In this document: positions 52,289 through 61,262 of the stretch, in pieces
Position numbering within the stretch: position 1 is the stretch's first letter
Layout: each line of letters opens with the position of its first letter
Assembly (NCBI RefSeq): GCF_050958605.1
Contig: NZ_JBJHDO010000002.1
Location: 186,001 to 250,000, forward strand
Source of the DNA: G016756615 sp050958605
GTDB lineage: Bacteria; Pseudomonadota; Alphaproteobacteria; Rhizobiales; Rhizobiaceae
Length of the DNA: 64,000 bases
Direction: 5' to 3'
Made by a program: the position numbers and the translations under genes
Notes under the pieces: model-generated
What the model was told of the DNA's origin: nothing
The model's database searches: none
What the model saw: only the letters and a program-made list of their open reading frames with translations

Positions 52289-53787
52289 CGGCTATGAAGG
52301 CCACGATTGGGATCGATCTCGGAACCTCGGCGGTAAAGGTCGTGGCTGTCGGGCTGGACGGAAGCCTGCTTGCGGAGGTCAGCAGGCCTTATCCGACCCA
52401 TACCCCTCTGCCGGGCTGGGTTGAACAATCGCCCGATGACTGGTGGACGGCGGTGTGCCAGGCGCTGCGTGAGGTCCGTGCCACGGTAGCAGAGGCTGAT
52501 CTTGTCGGCGTGGGCCTCTCCGGTCAGCTCAACGGTGTCGTGTTGCTCGACGATGCCGGCCAGCTCCTGGGCGATGCGATCATCTGGCTCGACACCAGGG
52601 CGACTGCGGAAGCAGAGAAACTCGTGAACGGATTTGGCGATCTCATGCGAGAGCGCGCAGCCACGGAGTTGAACGCCATCACCGTTCTGGCGAAACTCGC
52701 ATGGCTGGCAGTCAACGATCCGGAAAGGCTTGGCCGAGCCCGTTCGGCGCTGCTGGTCAAGGACTACATACTTTGGCGGCTCACCGATGTTCGTCAGACC
52801 GATCCGTCGGACGCATCGGCGACCGGCATGATGGATGTCTACACGCTCGATTGGATCGAAGAGCTCTGCGCGGCTGCCGGATTTGATCCCAAGCTCCTGC
52901 CGCCCATCGGACGCTCGACGGCCGTTGCGGGCTATGTGACCCCACGAGCCTCCGCCATGACCGGACTCCCCAGCGGGGTGCCGGTTGTACCCGGAGCCGG
53001 CGATGTGGCGGCACTTGCCGTCGGTTGCGGCGTCGCCGAGGCAGGAGTGCTTGGGGTCACGCTTGGCACTGCAGGCCACGTCGTCTTGGCGCGAGACGCT
53101 GAAGAGGCTTTTCGGATCCGTCCGGGCATGTGGCGGGTCACCCATGCCGACCCCGACCAGGCGTTGTGGCTGGGGCTCGTGATGAGCGGCGGGCTCAGCC
53201 TTTCCTGGCTCCATCGTCTTGTCCGTTCGGCAGACTCGCCGCTGACATTCGACGCGATGGTTGCGTGCGCGAACCAGGTTCCGCCTGGCGCGAACGGCCT
53301 GAGTTTCATCCCTTTCCTGGAGGGGGCTGCTACACCTTACGCCATGCCCTCCGCGCGTGGAGCATTCACCGGCCTCTCGTCATCGACCTCCATCGGAGAC
53401 ATGACACAGGCAGTGATGGAAGGTGTCGCCTTCAACGTCCGCCAATGTGTCGAGCTCTTCACCGAATATGGCGGGAGCATAAAGGAAGTAAGAATCGCCG
53501 AGGGCGGGGCGCGTGTCGACCGATGGTGCCAGATTTTGGCCGACGTCCTGCAACGGCCCGTGGTGCGGCTGGAACATCTCGACACGTCGAGCCTTGGCGC
53601 CGCTCTGATGGCGCAGACCGCCGTCACTGGTGTGAGCCTTCGTTCCCTCACGGCGGACCTGGCGAAAGGCGGTCGGCGCTTCGATCCCGATGCGCTCAAT
53701 CTGGATGCCTATGAACGCGCCTATCGCCGGTATCTCGTCGGGGCCGAGGGCGAAGTAAATCGCGTCCGCGATCCCCGAAATCATTGA
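52285..53787 (+). CDS. FGGY family carbohydrate kinase (xylulokinase-like)
   Basis: A 500-residue FGGY kinase. The N-terminal phosphate-binding motif GIDLGTSAVK, the catalytic region GVGLSGQLNGVVLLD, GAGDVAALAVGCG and the C-terminal IAEGGARVDRWCQILADVLQ are present. The resemblance is closest to xylulokinases, but the substrate is likely the ring-opened product of this pathway. It starts at 52285 (ATGA overlap); MKATIG at 52294 is an alternative start. A RidA gene follows after 52 bp. Confidence 0.9.
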   Translation: MTAMKATIGIDLGTSAVKVVAVGLDGSLLAEVSRPYPTHTPLPGWVEQSPDDWWTAVCQALREVRATVAEADLVGVGLSGQLNGVVLLDDAGQLLGDAIIWLDTRATAEAEKLVNGFGDLMRERAATELNAITVLAKLAWLAVNDPERLGRARSALLVKDYILWRLTDVRQTDPSDASATGMMDVYTLDWIEELCAAAGFDPKLLPPIGRSTAVAGYVTPRASAMTGLPSGVPVVPGAGDVAALAVGCGVAEAGVLGVTLGTAGHVVLARDAEEAFRIRPGMWRVTHADPDQALWLGLVMSGGLSLSWLHRLVRSADSPLTFDAMVACANQVPPGANGLSFIPFLEGAATPYAMPSARGAFTGLSSSTSIGDMTQAVMEGVAFNVRQCVELFTEYGGSIKEVRIAEGGARVDRWCQILADVLQRPVVRLEHLDTSSLGAALMAQTAVTGVSLRSLTADLAKGGRRFDPDALNLDAYERAYRRYLVGAEGEVNRVRDPRNH

Positions 53788-53839
53788 AATCAAGCCCGAG
53801 CCTGACACGGCTCTCGAAACCCAACGAAAGGGGTGTCTC

Positions 53840-54196
53840 ATGACGATTGTTCGCCTGGAAAAAACCCATCGCCTCAGCGATGCCGTTGTCTATAACGGCG
53901 TCGCCTATCTGTCGGGCGCGGTGGGGCGCACGGGGACGGATGCCGAGAGCCAGACACGCGAAGCCCTTGCTGAGATCGACCGGGTTCTTGCGCTTGCCGG
54001 AACCGACAAGTCGCGGCTTCTCTCGGCGGCTGTGTGGCTCGCCGACATTTCCGACTACGAGGCGATGAACCGGGCCTGGGATGCCTGGGTGGACAAGGAC
54101 AATCCGCCTGCTCGCGCTACCGGCCAGGTGCCGTTGGCTCGCGAGAAATATCGAGTGGAGATCGTCGTTACCGCCGCGGTTCCTCCGACAGCTTGA
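53840..54196 (+). CDS. RidA family protein
   Basis: A 118-residue RidA-family protein of the short type (VVYNGVAYLSGAVGRTGTDAES, TREALAEIDRVLALAGTDKSRLLSAAVWL-like helices, and the C-terminal YRVEIVVTAAV). The arginine contact of active RidA proteins is expected in the C-terminal third and is present in PPARATGQVPLA. It could serve the kinase operon upstream or, more plausibly, the threonine-dehydratase-like enzyme encoded at 55325, which would make enamine intermediates. Confidence 0.85.
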   Translation: MTIVRLEKTHRLSDAVVYNGVAYLSGAVGRTGTDAESQTREALAEIDRVLALAGTDKSRLLSAAVWLADISDYEAMNRAWDAWVDKDNPPARATGQVPLAREKYRVEIVVTAAVPPTA

Positions 54197-54281
54197 AATA
54201 GCATTCTCCGGTCGCCGGATCCTGCATGGGCGCGGCGACCGACGCGGTCACCCTTTGACCGAAGGGGGAAGGAATGCCAGC

Positions 54282-55328
54282 ATGGCGCGGTATTCAAACT
54301 CTCCCAAGCCCATGGCCCGTATTTCCACCGCGCGTACCACCATCGATTTCGACAAGCCTGGCAAGCAGATCGGCTTCGTCGATATCCCCCACTCGCCGCA
54401 TGAGGATGCATGGGGCGCCGTCCGTATTCCGCTGGCGGTCATCGCCAACGGCACGGGCCCGACGGTCATTCTGCAGGCCGGCAATCACGGCGACGAATAT
54501 GAGGGCCCGATAACGCTGGGCGAGCTGATCCGCACGCTCGACCCCGCAACGATCGAAGGACGCCTCATCTTCCTGCCCGCCGTCAATCTTCCCGCCGTCG
54601 CCGCAGGCAGACGCACTTCGCCCGTCGACGGGCTCAATCTCAATCGCACTTTTCCCGGCGATCCCTTGGGTAGCATCACCCAGCAGATCTCGGCCTATGT
54701 CAGCGACGTGATCTTCCCGCTGGGCGATGCTTTCGTCGATCTCCATTCCGGCGGCTCTTCGCTCAACATCCTGCCCAGCGCCATCGTCGAGCCGGCGCCG
54801 AACGAGGAGCATCGCCGGAGAAACATCGCGGCCGTGCTCGCTTTCGCAGCGCCGCTGTCAGTCGTCATCGACAATCTCGGCGATCCCCGTACCGCGACCG
54901 CGACCGCGGTGCGGGCAGGCCTCACCACCGTCGGCACGGAGATGGCAGGCGCCGGAACGGTGTCGCTCGATGCGCCGGCGATCTGCCGGCGCGGGGTTCG
55001 CAATCTGCTTGCTCATTTCGGCGTGCTGCCGTCGGGCGAAGCGGCCTCTCCCCCGTCGATGCGTAAGATCCTCAGGATTCCCGGCCCGGACGGTTACGTA
55101 CTGGCGAGCTGCGAGGGTGTCTTCGAGCCGCTCCATGAGCTCGGTACCGAAGTGAAGGCGGGCCAGGAGGCAGGCCATATCCACAATCTGACCGACTCCT
55201 CGCGCGCGCCGGAAGTGCTGCGTTACGCAGCCGATGGAATCGTCTACGGTCGCCGCCAGCCCGGCCGGGTGGTCACCGGCAATTGCTGCGCGACCGTGGC
55301 CGGACCATACGAAGGAGATCTTGCGTGA
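54282..55328 (+). CDS. Aspartoacylase/succinylglutamate desuccinylase family deacylase
   Basis: A 348-residue zinc deacylase. Zinc ligands appear in QAGNHGDEYEGP (H and E) and in VDLHSGGSS. The family includes N-alpha-acetyl-2,4-diaminobutyrate deacetylase (DoeB) of ectoine degradation, which it resembles in length and in the DLHSGG context. It starts at 54282 with GGGGGAAGGA upstream. It is coupled to the PLP enzyme by a GTGA overlap. The acyl substrate is not certain. Confidence 0.85.
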   Translation: MARYSNSPKPMARISTARTTIDFDKPGKQIGFVDIPHSPHEDAWGAVRIPLAVIANGTGPTVILQAGNHGDEYEGPITLGELIRTLDPATIEGRLIFLPAVNLPAVAAGRRTSPVDGLNLNRTFPGDPLGSITQQISAYVSDVIFPLGDAFVDLHSGGSSLNILPSAIVEPAPNEEHRRRNIAAVLAFAAPLSVVIDNLGDPRTATATAVRAGLTTVGTEMAGAGTVSLDAPAICRRGVRNLLAHFGVLPSGEAASPPSMRKILRIPGPDGYVLASCEGVFEPLHELGTEVKAGQEAGHIHNLTDSSRAPEVLRYAADGIVYGRRQPGRVVTGNCCATVAGPYEGDLA

Positions 55329-56266
55329 TCGATATCGAGGACATCCAAACAGCCGCCCAGCGGATCGGCAGCCACATCAGGCGTACGCCAGCCATCGAAG
55401 CGACACAGCTCAAGTCGCCGCTGGGCGAGCTCGAGGTAACGCTGAAGCTCGAACTGCTGCAAGTCACCGGCTCGTTCAAGGCCCGCGGCGCGACCAACCG
55501 GCTCCTGGCAATGGACGAGGCGGATCTGGCCAAAGGGGTGGTGACTGCCTCCGGTGGAAATCATGGCATTGCCACCGCGAGGGCTGCCTGGATGGCAGGC
55601 GTCCCCGCGACGATCTTCCTGCCGTCGAATGCTTCCCCGTCCAAGATCGAAAAACTCAAGGCCTGGGGCGCGGAAACGCGGATCGTGGGCTCGGCCTGGG
55701 ATCAATCCAATGTGGCCGCGCTGGATTTCGTCGCCAAGACGGGCGCTGCCTATTTCCATCCCTTCGCCGATCCGCATGTGGTGGCCGGGCAGGGAACGGT
55801 CGCACTCGAGATACTGGATCAGGTGAGAGACGTCGACGTCGTGCTTGTCGCGATGGGCGGTGGCGGGTTGGTGAGCGGCGTCGCGACAGCGATGAAGGCG
55901 CTTTCGCCGAAGGTGAAAGTAGTCGGTATCGAAGCGGAAGGGTGTCCCGTGCTGCTGCGTGCGCTCGAAGCTGGCGAGAATATCGGGCTCGACAAGATCA
56001 CCACTTCGGTCGCGACCATGGCCTGCGCCAAGACCGACGACGCCATCTTCGAGATCGTGCGCGAGCGCGTCGATGACATCGTTCTCGTGGATGACGAGGA
56101 GATGCGCAAAGCTGCGCGTTGGCTGTGGTTCGAGATGGGTCTCGCCGCCGACCTGAGCGGCGCGGCAGCCATCGCCGCACTCAGGGAAGGCCGTGTCGCG
56201 GTCCGTCCGGGCGATCGCGTATGCGCCATCGTATGCGGGGCCGGGCCGGATGCGATTGTAGGGTAA
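55325..56266 (+). CDS. Threonine dehydratase-like PLP enzyme (EutB-like)
   Basis: A 313-residue fold-type II PLP enzyme. The PLP lysine lies in GSFKARGATN near residue 53, the substrate loop ASGGNHGIATA near 80, and the glycine-rich phosphate cup MGGGGLVSG near 177. Length and pairing with a DoeB-like gene recall EutB of the hydroxyectoine utilisation cluster, but serine/threonine dehydratase is possible. It starts at GTG 55325. Regulatory ACT domains are absent. Confidence 0.85.
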   Translation: MIDIEDIQTAAQRIGSHIRRTPAIEATQLKSPLGELEVTLKLELLQVTGSFKARGATNRLLAMDEADLAKGVVTASGGNHGIATARAAWMAGVPATIFLPSNASPSKIEKLKAWGAETRIVGSAWDQSNVAALDFVAKTGAAYFHPFADPHVVAGQGTVALEILDQVRDVDVVLVAMGGGGLVSGVATAMKALSPKVKVVGIEAEGCPVLLRALEAGENIGLDKITTSVATMACAKTDDAIFEIVRERVDDIVLVDDEEMRKAARWLWFEMGLAADLSGAAAIAALREGRVAVRPGDRVCAIVCGAGPDAIVG

Positions 56267-56280
56267 GGCCCGGCGCTTTA

Positions 56281-56444
56281 CCCCTCACCCGGCCTTCGCT
56301 TCGCTCGGCCGACCTCTCCCCGAGGGGGAGGGGATTTTTCGCGTCGGCGTCAAGCCGGAGCTCTCGATAGGGCGCAAACGTTGCCGATCTCCTCTCCCCT
56401 TGGGGAGAGGTCGGCCGAGCGAAGCGGAGGCCGGGTGAGGGGGG
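56281..56444. repeat. Palindromic element between convergent genes
   Basis: CCCCTCACCCGGCCTTCGCT begins the left arm and GCGGAGGCCGGGTGAGGGG ends the right arm, with an inner pair CGGCCGACCTCTCCCC / GGGGAGAGGTCGGCCG. It fills nearly the whole gap between the PLP-enzyme gene and the convergent formamidase-like gene and could terminate both transcripts. Confidence 0.85.
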
Positions 56445-56450
56445 CCTCCT

Positions 56451-57284
56451 TTACTTCGAAACCAGCATCTTCGTCAGCGGATGCCCGGCGTCAGCGAGCC
56501 CCTCGATCACGTTGTAATGGTGGCGGTCGGGCTCGATCACCGTGGCGGTTCTGGCACCGAGTCCAGTCCAGATATTGGCGAGCAGCGCATTCTGGCGCAG
56601 GAATTCGGCACGTTCGCTTGCGCCCGCCCAGCAGGTAAGACGCAAACCATCCACTACTGGACGCAACAGTGCCGGGCTTTCGGCGGAAGCCTCCGCCTCG
56701 TCGATGCGCAGCCGCTCGTTCATGGCGGTCCGCATCAGCGGGCGCAGATCATGGAGGCCTGAGATCGAAAGGACATGGCGTATGCGCTGCCTGACATCGG
56801 CTGCGAGCGGGGTGGAAGCACATACCATACGGCAGGCCAGATGACCGCCGGCGGAATGCCCGGTGAGCATCAAAGGGCCCTCGATCAGTTTGGCGGCGGC
56901 GGCGATCGCGGTGGCGATCTCATCGACGATACCGGTAATGCGGATTTCCGGGCAGAGCGTGTAGGAAGGCAGGGCGACCGCGTAACCATTAGCAACAGGG
57001 CCGGCGGCAAGATGGGACCAATAACTCTTGTCGGTCGCCATCCAGAAGCCACCGTGGACGAAGACCACCAGGCCCCTGGTCGCGCCCTCGGGCAGGAAAA
57101 GGTCAAAGCGATTACGCTCCGCTTGGCCATAGGGCAGGTCGAGCTTCGCCCGCCCGGCCGAGGATAGTTTCTCGCGGAAGACCTTCGCGGGTTCGGTCCA
57201 GGCCGCGGGCCAGCGATCGCCGCCGGCTATGTTGGCCCCGTTCGTGTAGGCGTCGTCCCAGTCCACGATCTGATGATGGATCAT
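56451..57284 (-). CDS. Alpha/beta hydrolase, probable kynurenine formamidase
   Basis: A 277-residue alpha/beta hydrolase. The oxyanion motif HGGFW, the nucleophile elbow GHSAGGHL and the C-terminal aspartate/histidine region (PDRHHYNVIEGL) match the AFMID-type arylformamidase group, which converts N-formylkynurenine to kynurenine. It is not the cyclase-type KynB. It is divergent from the 2-aminobenzoate-CoA ligase and close to kynA, which strongly supports this role. Confidence 0.8.
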   Translation of the reverse strand: MIHHQIVDWDDAYTNGANIAGGDRWPAAWTEPAKVFREKLSSAGRAKLDLPYGQAERNRFDLFLPEGATRGLVVFVHGGFWMATDKSYWSHLAAGPVANGYAVALPSYTLCPEIRITGIVDEIATAIAAAAKLIEGPLMLTGHSAGGHLACRMVCASTPLAADVRQRIRHVLSISGLHDLRPLMRTAMNERLRIDEAEASAESPALLRPVVDGLRLTCWAGASERAEFLRQNALLANIWTGLGARTATVIEPDRHHYNVIEGLADAGHPLTKMLVSK

Positions 57285-57353
57285 CGGTCATTCTCCTCCA
57301 CCTGTTTGCGTGCCGGGTAGCGGGAAGAAAGTCAATCTGGTTGCCGAGAGAAA

Positions 57354-57367
57354 CTTTATGCTTGAAA
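57354..57367. promoter_or_regulatory. Candidate MarR site in the formamidase/ligase gap
   Basis: CTTTATGCTTGAAA matches 12 of 14 bases of the site at 38123 (CTTTAAGCTTGAAG) and resembles the palindrome at 34268. It lies 70 bp before the formamidase-like start and about 197 bp before the ligase start. It is imperfect, so this is the weakest of the three sites. Confidence 0.4.
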
Positions 57368-57563
57368 TAATTTCCTTGAAATCGCCGCTCGCAAATGCGA
57401 TGCAAACTGATGTGCAGTCGAGAATGGGAGGTCTCGCCGTGACGATCGCCGGCGCCGGTCTTTTGGAAGAACCGGAGCACATCGCTGCGTCCCAAACCCG
57501 CTGGAAAATGCAGCCGTTCGCGGGAGCCCTGCGAACGGAGCAACGATCCTAGGACGCTACCCG

Positions 57564-59189
57564 ATGCTCGGACCCACTTCGCATTTCGACACATTTGCGC
57601 GGGACAACTTGCCTCCGCGGGAGGAATGGCCTGACTTCCTGCTGGAGGGCTTCGACTATCCCGAGCATGTCAATGCCGCCGTCGAGCTCACCGATGCCAT
57701 AGTGGAGAAGGGGTTTGGCGACCACACCGCATTGATCGGCAACGGCCGCCGCCGCACTTACAAGGAGCTCTCCGACTGGACCAACCGACTGGCTCATGCA
57801 CTGGTCGAGGATTATGGCGTCAAGCCGGGCAACCGCGTGCTCATCCGTTCCGCGAACAACCCCGCGATGGTCGCCTGCTGGCTCGCCGCCACCAAGGCGG
57901 GCGCGGTGGTGGTCAACACCATGCCAATGCTGCGTTCGGGCGAGCTCGCCCAGATCGTCGACAAGGCCGAGATCTCGCTCGCGCTCTGCGACACGCGCAT
58001 CAAGGACGACCTCGTAGCCTGCGCGAAGGAGAGCCGTTTCCTCAAGACGGTTGTAGGCTTTGACGGCACCGCCAATCACGACGCCGAGCTCGATCGCATC
58101 GCGCTCAACAAATCCGTGAAATTCGACGCGGTGCGCACGGGCCGCGACGACGTGGCGTTGCTCGGCTTCACCTCCGGCACGACCGGCGAGCCGAAGGCCA
58201 CGATGCATTTCCACCGCGATCTTCTGATCATCGCCGATGGTTATGCGAAGGAGGTGCTCGGCGTGACCCCCGACGACGTCTTCGTCGGTTCGCCGCCGCT
58301 TGCCTTCACCTTCGGTCTCGGTGGGCTCGCCATCTTCCCCTTGCGTTTCGGCGCCGCGGCGACGCTGCTCGAAAGTGCCACGCCGCCCAACATGATCGAG
58401 ATCATCGAGACCTACAAGGCAACGATCTGTTTCACGGCGCCTACCGCCTATCGGGCGATGCTCGCCGCCATGGATAATGGCGCCGACCTGTCATCGCTGC
58501 GGCTTGCAGTCTCGGCCGGCGAAACGCTGCCGGCGCCTGTCTATGAGGATTGGCGGCGCAAGACCGGCAAACCGATCCTCGACGGGATCGGCGCGACGGA
58601 GATGCTGCATATCTTCATCACCAATCGTCTCGGCGATTCCGCACCAGCTTCCACCGGCAGACCGGTCGGCGGCTACGAGGCGAAGATCGTCGACGACGAG
58701 ATGCGCGAGCTGCCGCGCGGCGAGGTCGGCCGGCTTGCCGTGCGCGGGCCGACGGGTTGCCGTTACCTCGCCGACAAGAGGCAACGCAACTACGTGCGCG
58801 ATGGCTGGAACCTGACGGGAGATTCCTTCGTGCAGGATGAGAAGGGGTATTTCCACTTCGCCGCCCGGTCGGACGACATGATCATCTCCTCCGGCTACAA
58901 TATTGCCGGCCCGGAGGTGGAGGCGGCTTTGCTCTCCCACCTCGAGGTCCGCGAATGCGCCGTCATCGGCCGACCCGACGATCAGCGCGGGCAGATCGTC
59001 GAGGCTCATGTCGTTCTGGTCGAGGGCGTAGCGGCGGACGCGATGACCATCAAGCGGCTGCAGGACCATGTGAAGGCTGCGATCGCACCCTACAAATACC
59101 CGCGCTCGATCGTGTTCACCGATGCACTGCCGAAGACGCAGACCGGCAAGATCCAGCGTTTCCGGTTGCGTTCGGAGCATCAAGCGTGA
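57564..59189 (+). CDS. 2-aminobenzoate-CoA ligase (benzoate-CoA ligase family)
   Basis: A 541-residue adenylate-forming CoA ligase. Motifs are the P-loop GFTSGTTGEPKATMHFHRD near residue 196, the A5 region GIGATEMLHIFI near 344, WNLTGDSF and the catalytic lysine in TQTGKIQRFRLR near the C-terminus. The MHFHRD and ATEMLHIF segments are typical of benzoate/2-aminobenzoate-CoA ligases. It would activate anthranilate for the flavoenzyme at 38228. Its stop overlaps the GTG of kynA. Confidence 0.85.
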   Translation: MLGPTSHFDTFARDNLPPREEWPDFLLEGFDYPEHVNAAVELTDAIVEKGFGDHTALIGNGRRRTYKELSDWTNRLAHALVEDYGVKPGNRVLIRSANNPAMVACWLAATKAGAVVVNTMPMLRSGELAQIVDKAEISLALCDTRIKDDLVACAKESRFLKTVVGFDGTANHDAELDRIALNKSVKFDAVRTGRDDVALLGFTSGTTGEPKATMHFHRDLLIIADGYAKEVLGVTPDDVFVGSPPLAFTFGLGGLAIFPLRFGAAATLLESATPPNMIEIIETYKATICFTAPTAYRAMLAAMDNGADLSSLRLAVSAGETLPAPVYEDWRRKTGKPILDGIGATEMLHIFITNRLGDSAPASTGRPVGGYEAKIVDDEMRELPRGEVGRLAVRGPTGCRYLADKRQRNYVRDGWNLTGDSFVQDEKGYFHFAARSDDMIISSGYNIAGPEVEAALLSHLEVRECAVIGRPDDQRGQIVEAHVVLVEGVAADAMTIKRLQDHVKAAIAPYKYPRSIVFTDALPKTQTGKIQRFRLRSEHQA

Positions 59190-60022
59190 CGGCGGCGCCG
59201 GACGAGCGGGAGGAGGGCATCCGCACCGCGGTCGCCGCGCCCATGTCCTACAGCGACTACCTGCATCTCGACCAGGTGCTGGGCGCCCAGGAGATGCTTT
59301 CGGATTCGCCCGACGAGTTGCTCTTCATCATCCAGCACCAGACATCGGAACTGTGGATGAAGCTCGCCATCCATGAAGCGAGCTCGGCTTGCGCCGCGAT
59401 CCGGGATGATCGGCTCGAGCCGGCCTTCAAGATGCTCACCCGCATAGCGCGCATTTTCGAGCAATTGAACAGCGCCTGGGATGTGCTGCGCACCATGACA
59501 CCCAGCGAATATACGCGTTTTCGCGCTGCACTCGGACAATCCTCGGGTTTCCAGTCGTGGCAGTATCGGGCAATCGAATTCCTCGCGGGAAATCGCAATC
59601 TGGCGATGCTGAAGCCCCATGCCGACCGGCCCGAGGCGTCATCCAAGCTGGAGGCGATCCTTGCCCGGCCGAGCCTCTACGACGAAGCGTTGCTGCTGCT
59701 TGGACGACAGGGCTTTGATATCGGCGCCGATGCCCGCCGCACGGACTGGCGGCAGAGCCGCGAGGAGAACGAAGCCGTGCTCGCCGCCTGGAAGGTGGTC
59801 TATGCCGAGCCGGAGCGCCACTGGATGCTCTACGAGCTCGCGGAAAAGCTTGTCGATTTCGAAGACTATTTTCGCCGCTGGCGCTTCAATCACGTTACAA
59901 CGGTAGAGCGGATCATCGGACTTAAGAAGGGGACGGGAGGCACCGCAGGAGTATCCTATCTGCGCAGGATGCTGGAGGTTGTGCTTTTCCCCGAACTCTG
60001 GAAGGTTCGAACCGAGCTTTAG
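59186..60022 (+). CDS. kynA: Tryptophan 2,3-dioxygenase
   Basis: A 278-residue haem dioxygenase that opens the indole ring of L-tryptophan to N-formylkynurenine. Conserved blocks include YSDYLHLDQVLGAQ, LLFIIQHQTSELWMKL, SSGFQSWQYRAIEF, WRFNHVTTVERIIG and KGTGGTAGVSYLR, which hold the haem and substrate contacts. Length fits the bacterial family. The start is GTG 59186 (GTGA overlap with the ligase); MSYSDYL at 59243 is too short at the N-terminus. Confidence 0.95.
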   Translation: MTAAPDEREEGIRTAVAAPMSYSDYLHLDQVLGAQEMLSDSPDELLFIIQHQTSELWMKLAIHEASSACAAIRDDRLEPAFKMLTRIARIFEQLNSAWDVLRTMTPSEYTRFRAALGQSSGFQSWQYRAIEFLAGNRNLAMLKPHADRPEASSKLEAILARPSLYDEALLLLGRQGFDIGADARRTDWRQSREENEAVLAAWKVVYAEPERHWMLYELAEKLVDFEDYFRRWRFNHVTTVERIIGLKKGTGGTAGVSYLRRMLEVVLFPELWKVRTEL

Positions 60023-60093
60023 CCGGGTCCATGGAAGAAACTGGCGAACCGGCTCGCGAACAACAGGCTTGGAACTCTGGGAGGAGTAATACG

Positions 60094-61233
60094 ATGAAGA
60101 GAATTCTCGCTGCGGGCCTTTTGGCCCTGTCCGTCGGCGTATCGGGGGTGGCGTTCGCCGAACCCATCAAGATCGGCATGATCACCACGCTTTCGGGCGG
60201 CGGCGCCGGCCTCGGCATCGACGTGCGCGACGGCTTCATGCTGGCGCTCGAACAGGCGGGCAACAAGGAGATCGAGGTCGTCACCGAGGACGACGCGCAG
60301 AAGCCCGAAATGGCCGTTCAGATCGCCGATAAGATGATCCAGAGCGACAAGGTCGACATCCTTACGGGCATCATCTGGTCCAACCTTGCCATGGCCGTGG
60401 TGCCGAATGCGGTGGCGCAGGGCAAGTTCTACCTGTCGCCGAATGCCGGGCCGTCGGCGCTCGCCGGCGCCAAATGCAACGAGAACTACTTCAACGTCGC
60501 CTGGCAGAACGACAATCTGCACGAGGCGATGGGGGCATACGCCAACGAGGCCGGCTACAAGAAATCGTTCATTCTGGCCCCGAACTATCCGGCCGGCACG
60601 GACGCACTGACCGGTTACAAGCGCTTCTATAAGGGCGAGCTTGCCGGCGAGCTCTACACCAAGGTCGGCCAAACCGATTACGCCGCCGAGATCGCGCAGA
60701 TCCGGGATTCCGGCGCGGATTCGGTCTACATCTTCCTGCCGGGCGGTATGGGCATCGCCTTCATGAAGCAATATGCCCAGTCCGGCGTGAAGATCCCGGT
60801 CACCGGCCCCGGCTTCTCCTTCGACCAGGATGTGCTCGGCGCGATCGGCGACGCAGCCGTCGGCGTCAAGAACACGGCGCAATGGTCGCCCGATCTCGAC
60901 AACGAGACCAACAAGAAATTCGTCGAAAGCTTCAAGGCGAAATACGGCCGCATCCCGTCGCTTTACGCCAGCCAGGGCTTCGACACGGCGAACCTGATCC
61001 TCGCGGCGGCCGGCAAGGCCAGCGTCAAGGACGCGGACGCCTTCCGCGCAGCGCTCAAGGAAGCGAACTTCGAGTCGACGCGCGGCGACTTCAAGTTCGG
61101 CAATAACAATCACCCTATCCAGGACATCTATGTTCGCGAGGTCGTGAAGGACGGCGACGCCATCACCAACAAGATCATCGCCACCGGCTTCACCGACCAC
61201 CAGGACGCCTACGCCAAGGATTGCAAAATGTGA
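60094..61233 (+). CDS. Branched-chain/aromatic-type ABC substrate-binding protein
   Basis: A 379-residue periplasmic binding protein of the LivJ/HAAT family. It has a signal peptide (KRILAAGLLALSVGVSGVAF, cleavage likely after AFA-EP) and the type I binding-protein fold (KIGMITTLSGGGAGLGIDVR; FILAPNYPAGTDALTGYK). GGGAGGAGTAATACG precedes the ATG. Its place after kynA suggests uptake of tryptophan, kynurenine, anthranilate or a related aromatic acid, as in known 2-aminobenzoate clusters. Confidence 0.9.
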   Translation: MKRILAAGLLALSVGVSGVAFAEPIKIGMITTLSGGGAGLGIDVRDGFMLALEQAGNKEIEVVTEDDAQKPEMAVQIADKMIQSDKVDILTGIIWSNLAMAVVPNAVAQGKFYLSPNAGPSALAGAKCNENYFNVAWQNDNLHEAMGAYANEAGYKKSFILAPNYPAGTDALTGYKRFYKGELAGELYTKVGQTDYAAEIAQIRDSGADSVYIFLPGGMGIAFMKQYAQSGVKIPVTGPGFSFDQDVLGAIGDAAVGVKNTAQWSPDLDNETNKKFVESFKAKYGRIPSLYASQGFDTANLILAAAGKASVKDADAFRAALKEANFESTRGDFKFGNNNHPIQDIYVREVVKDGDAITNKIIATGFTDHQDAYAKDCKM

Positions 61234-61262
61234 GCGTGTGCCCCTCAGGCGGTCTCGCGGCA

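Noticed and set aside
54282..56266. A complete ectoine degradation operon
   Set aside because: Only DoeB-like and EutB-like genes are present; DoeA, EutA, EutC, the DoeC/DoeD enzymes and the EnuR/AsnC regulators are missing.
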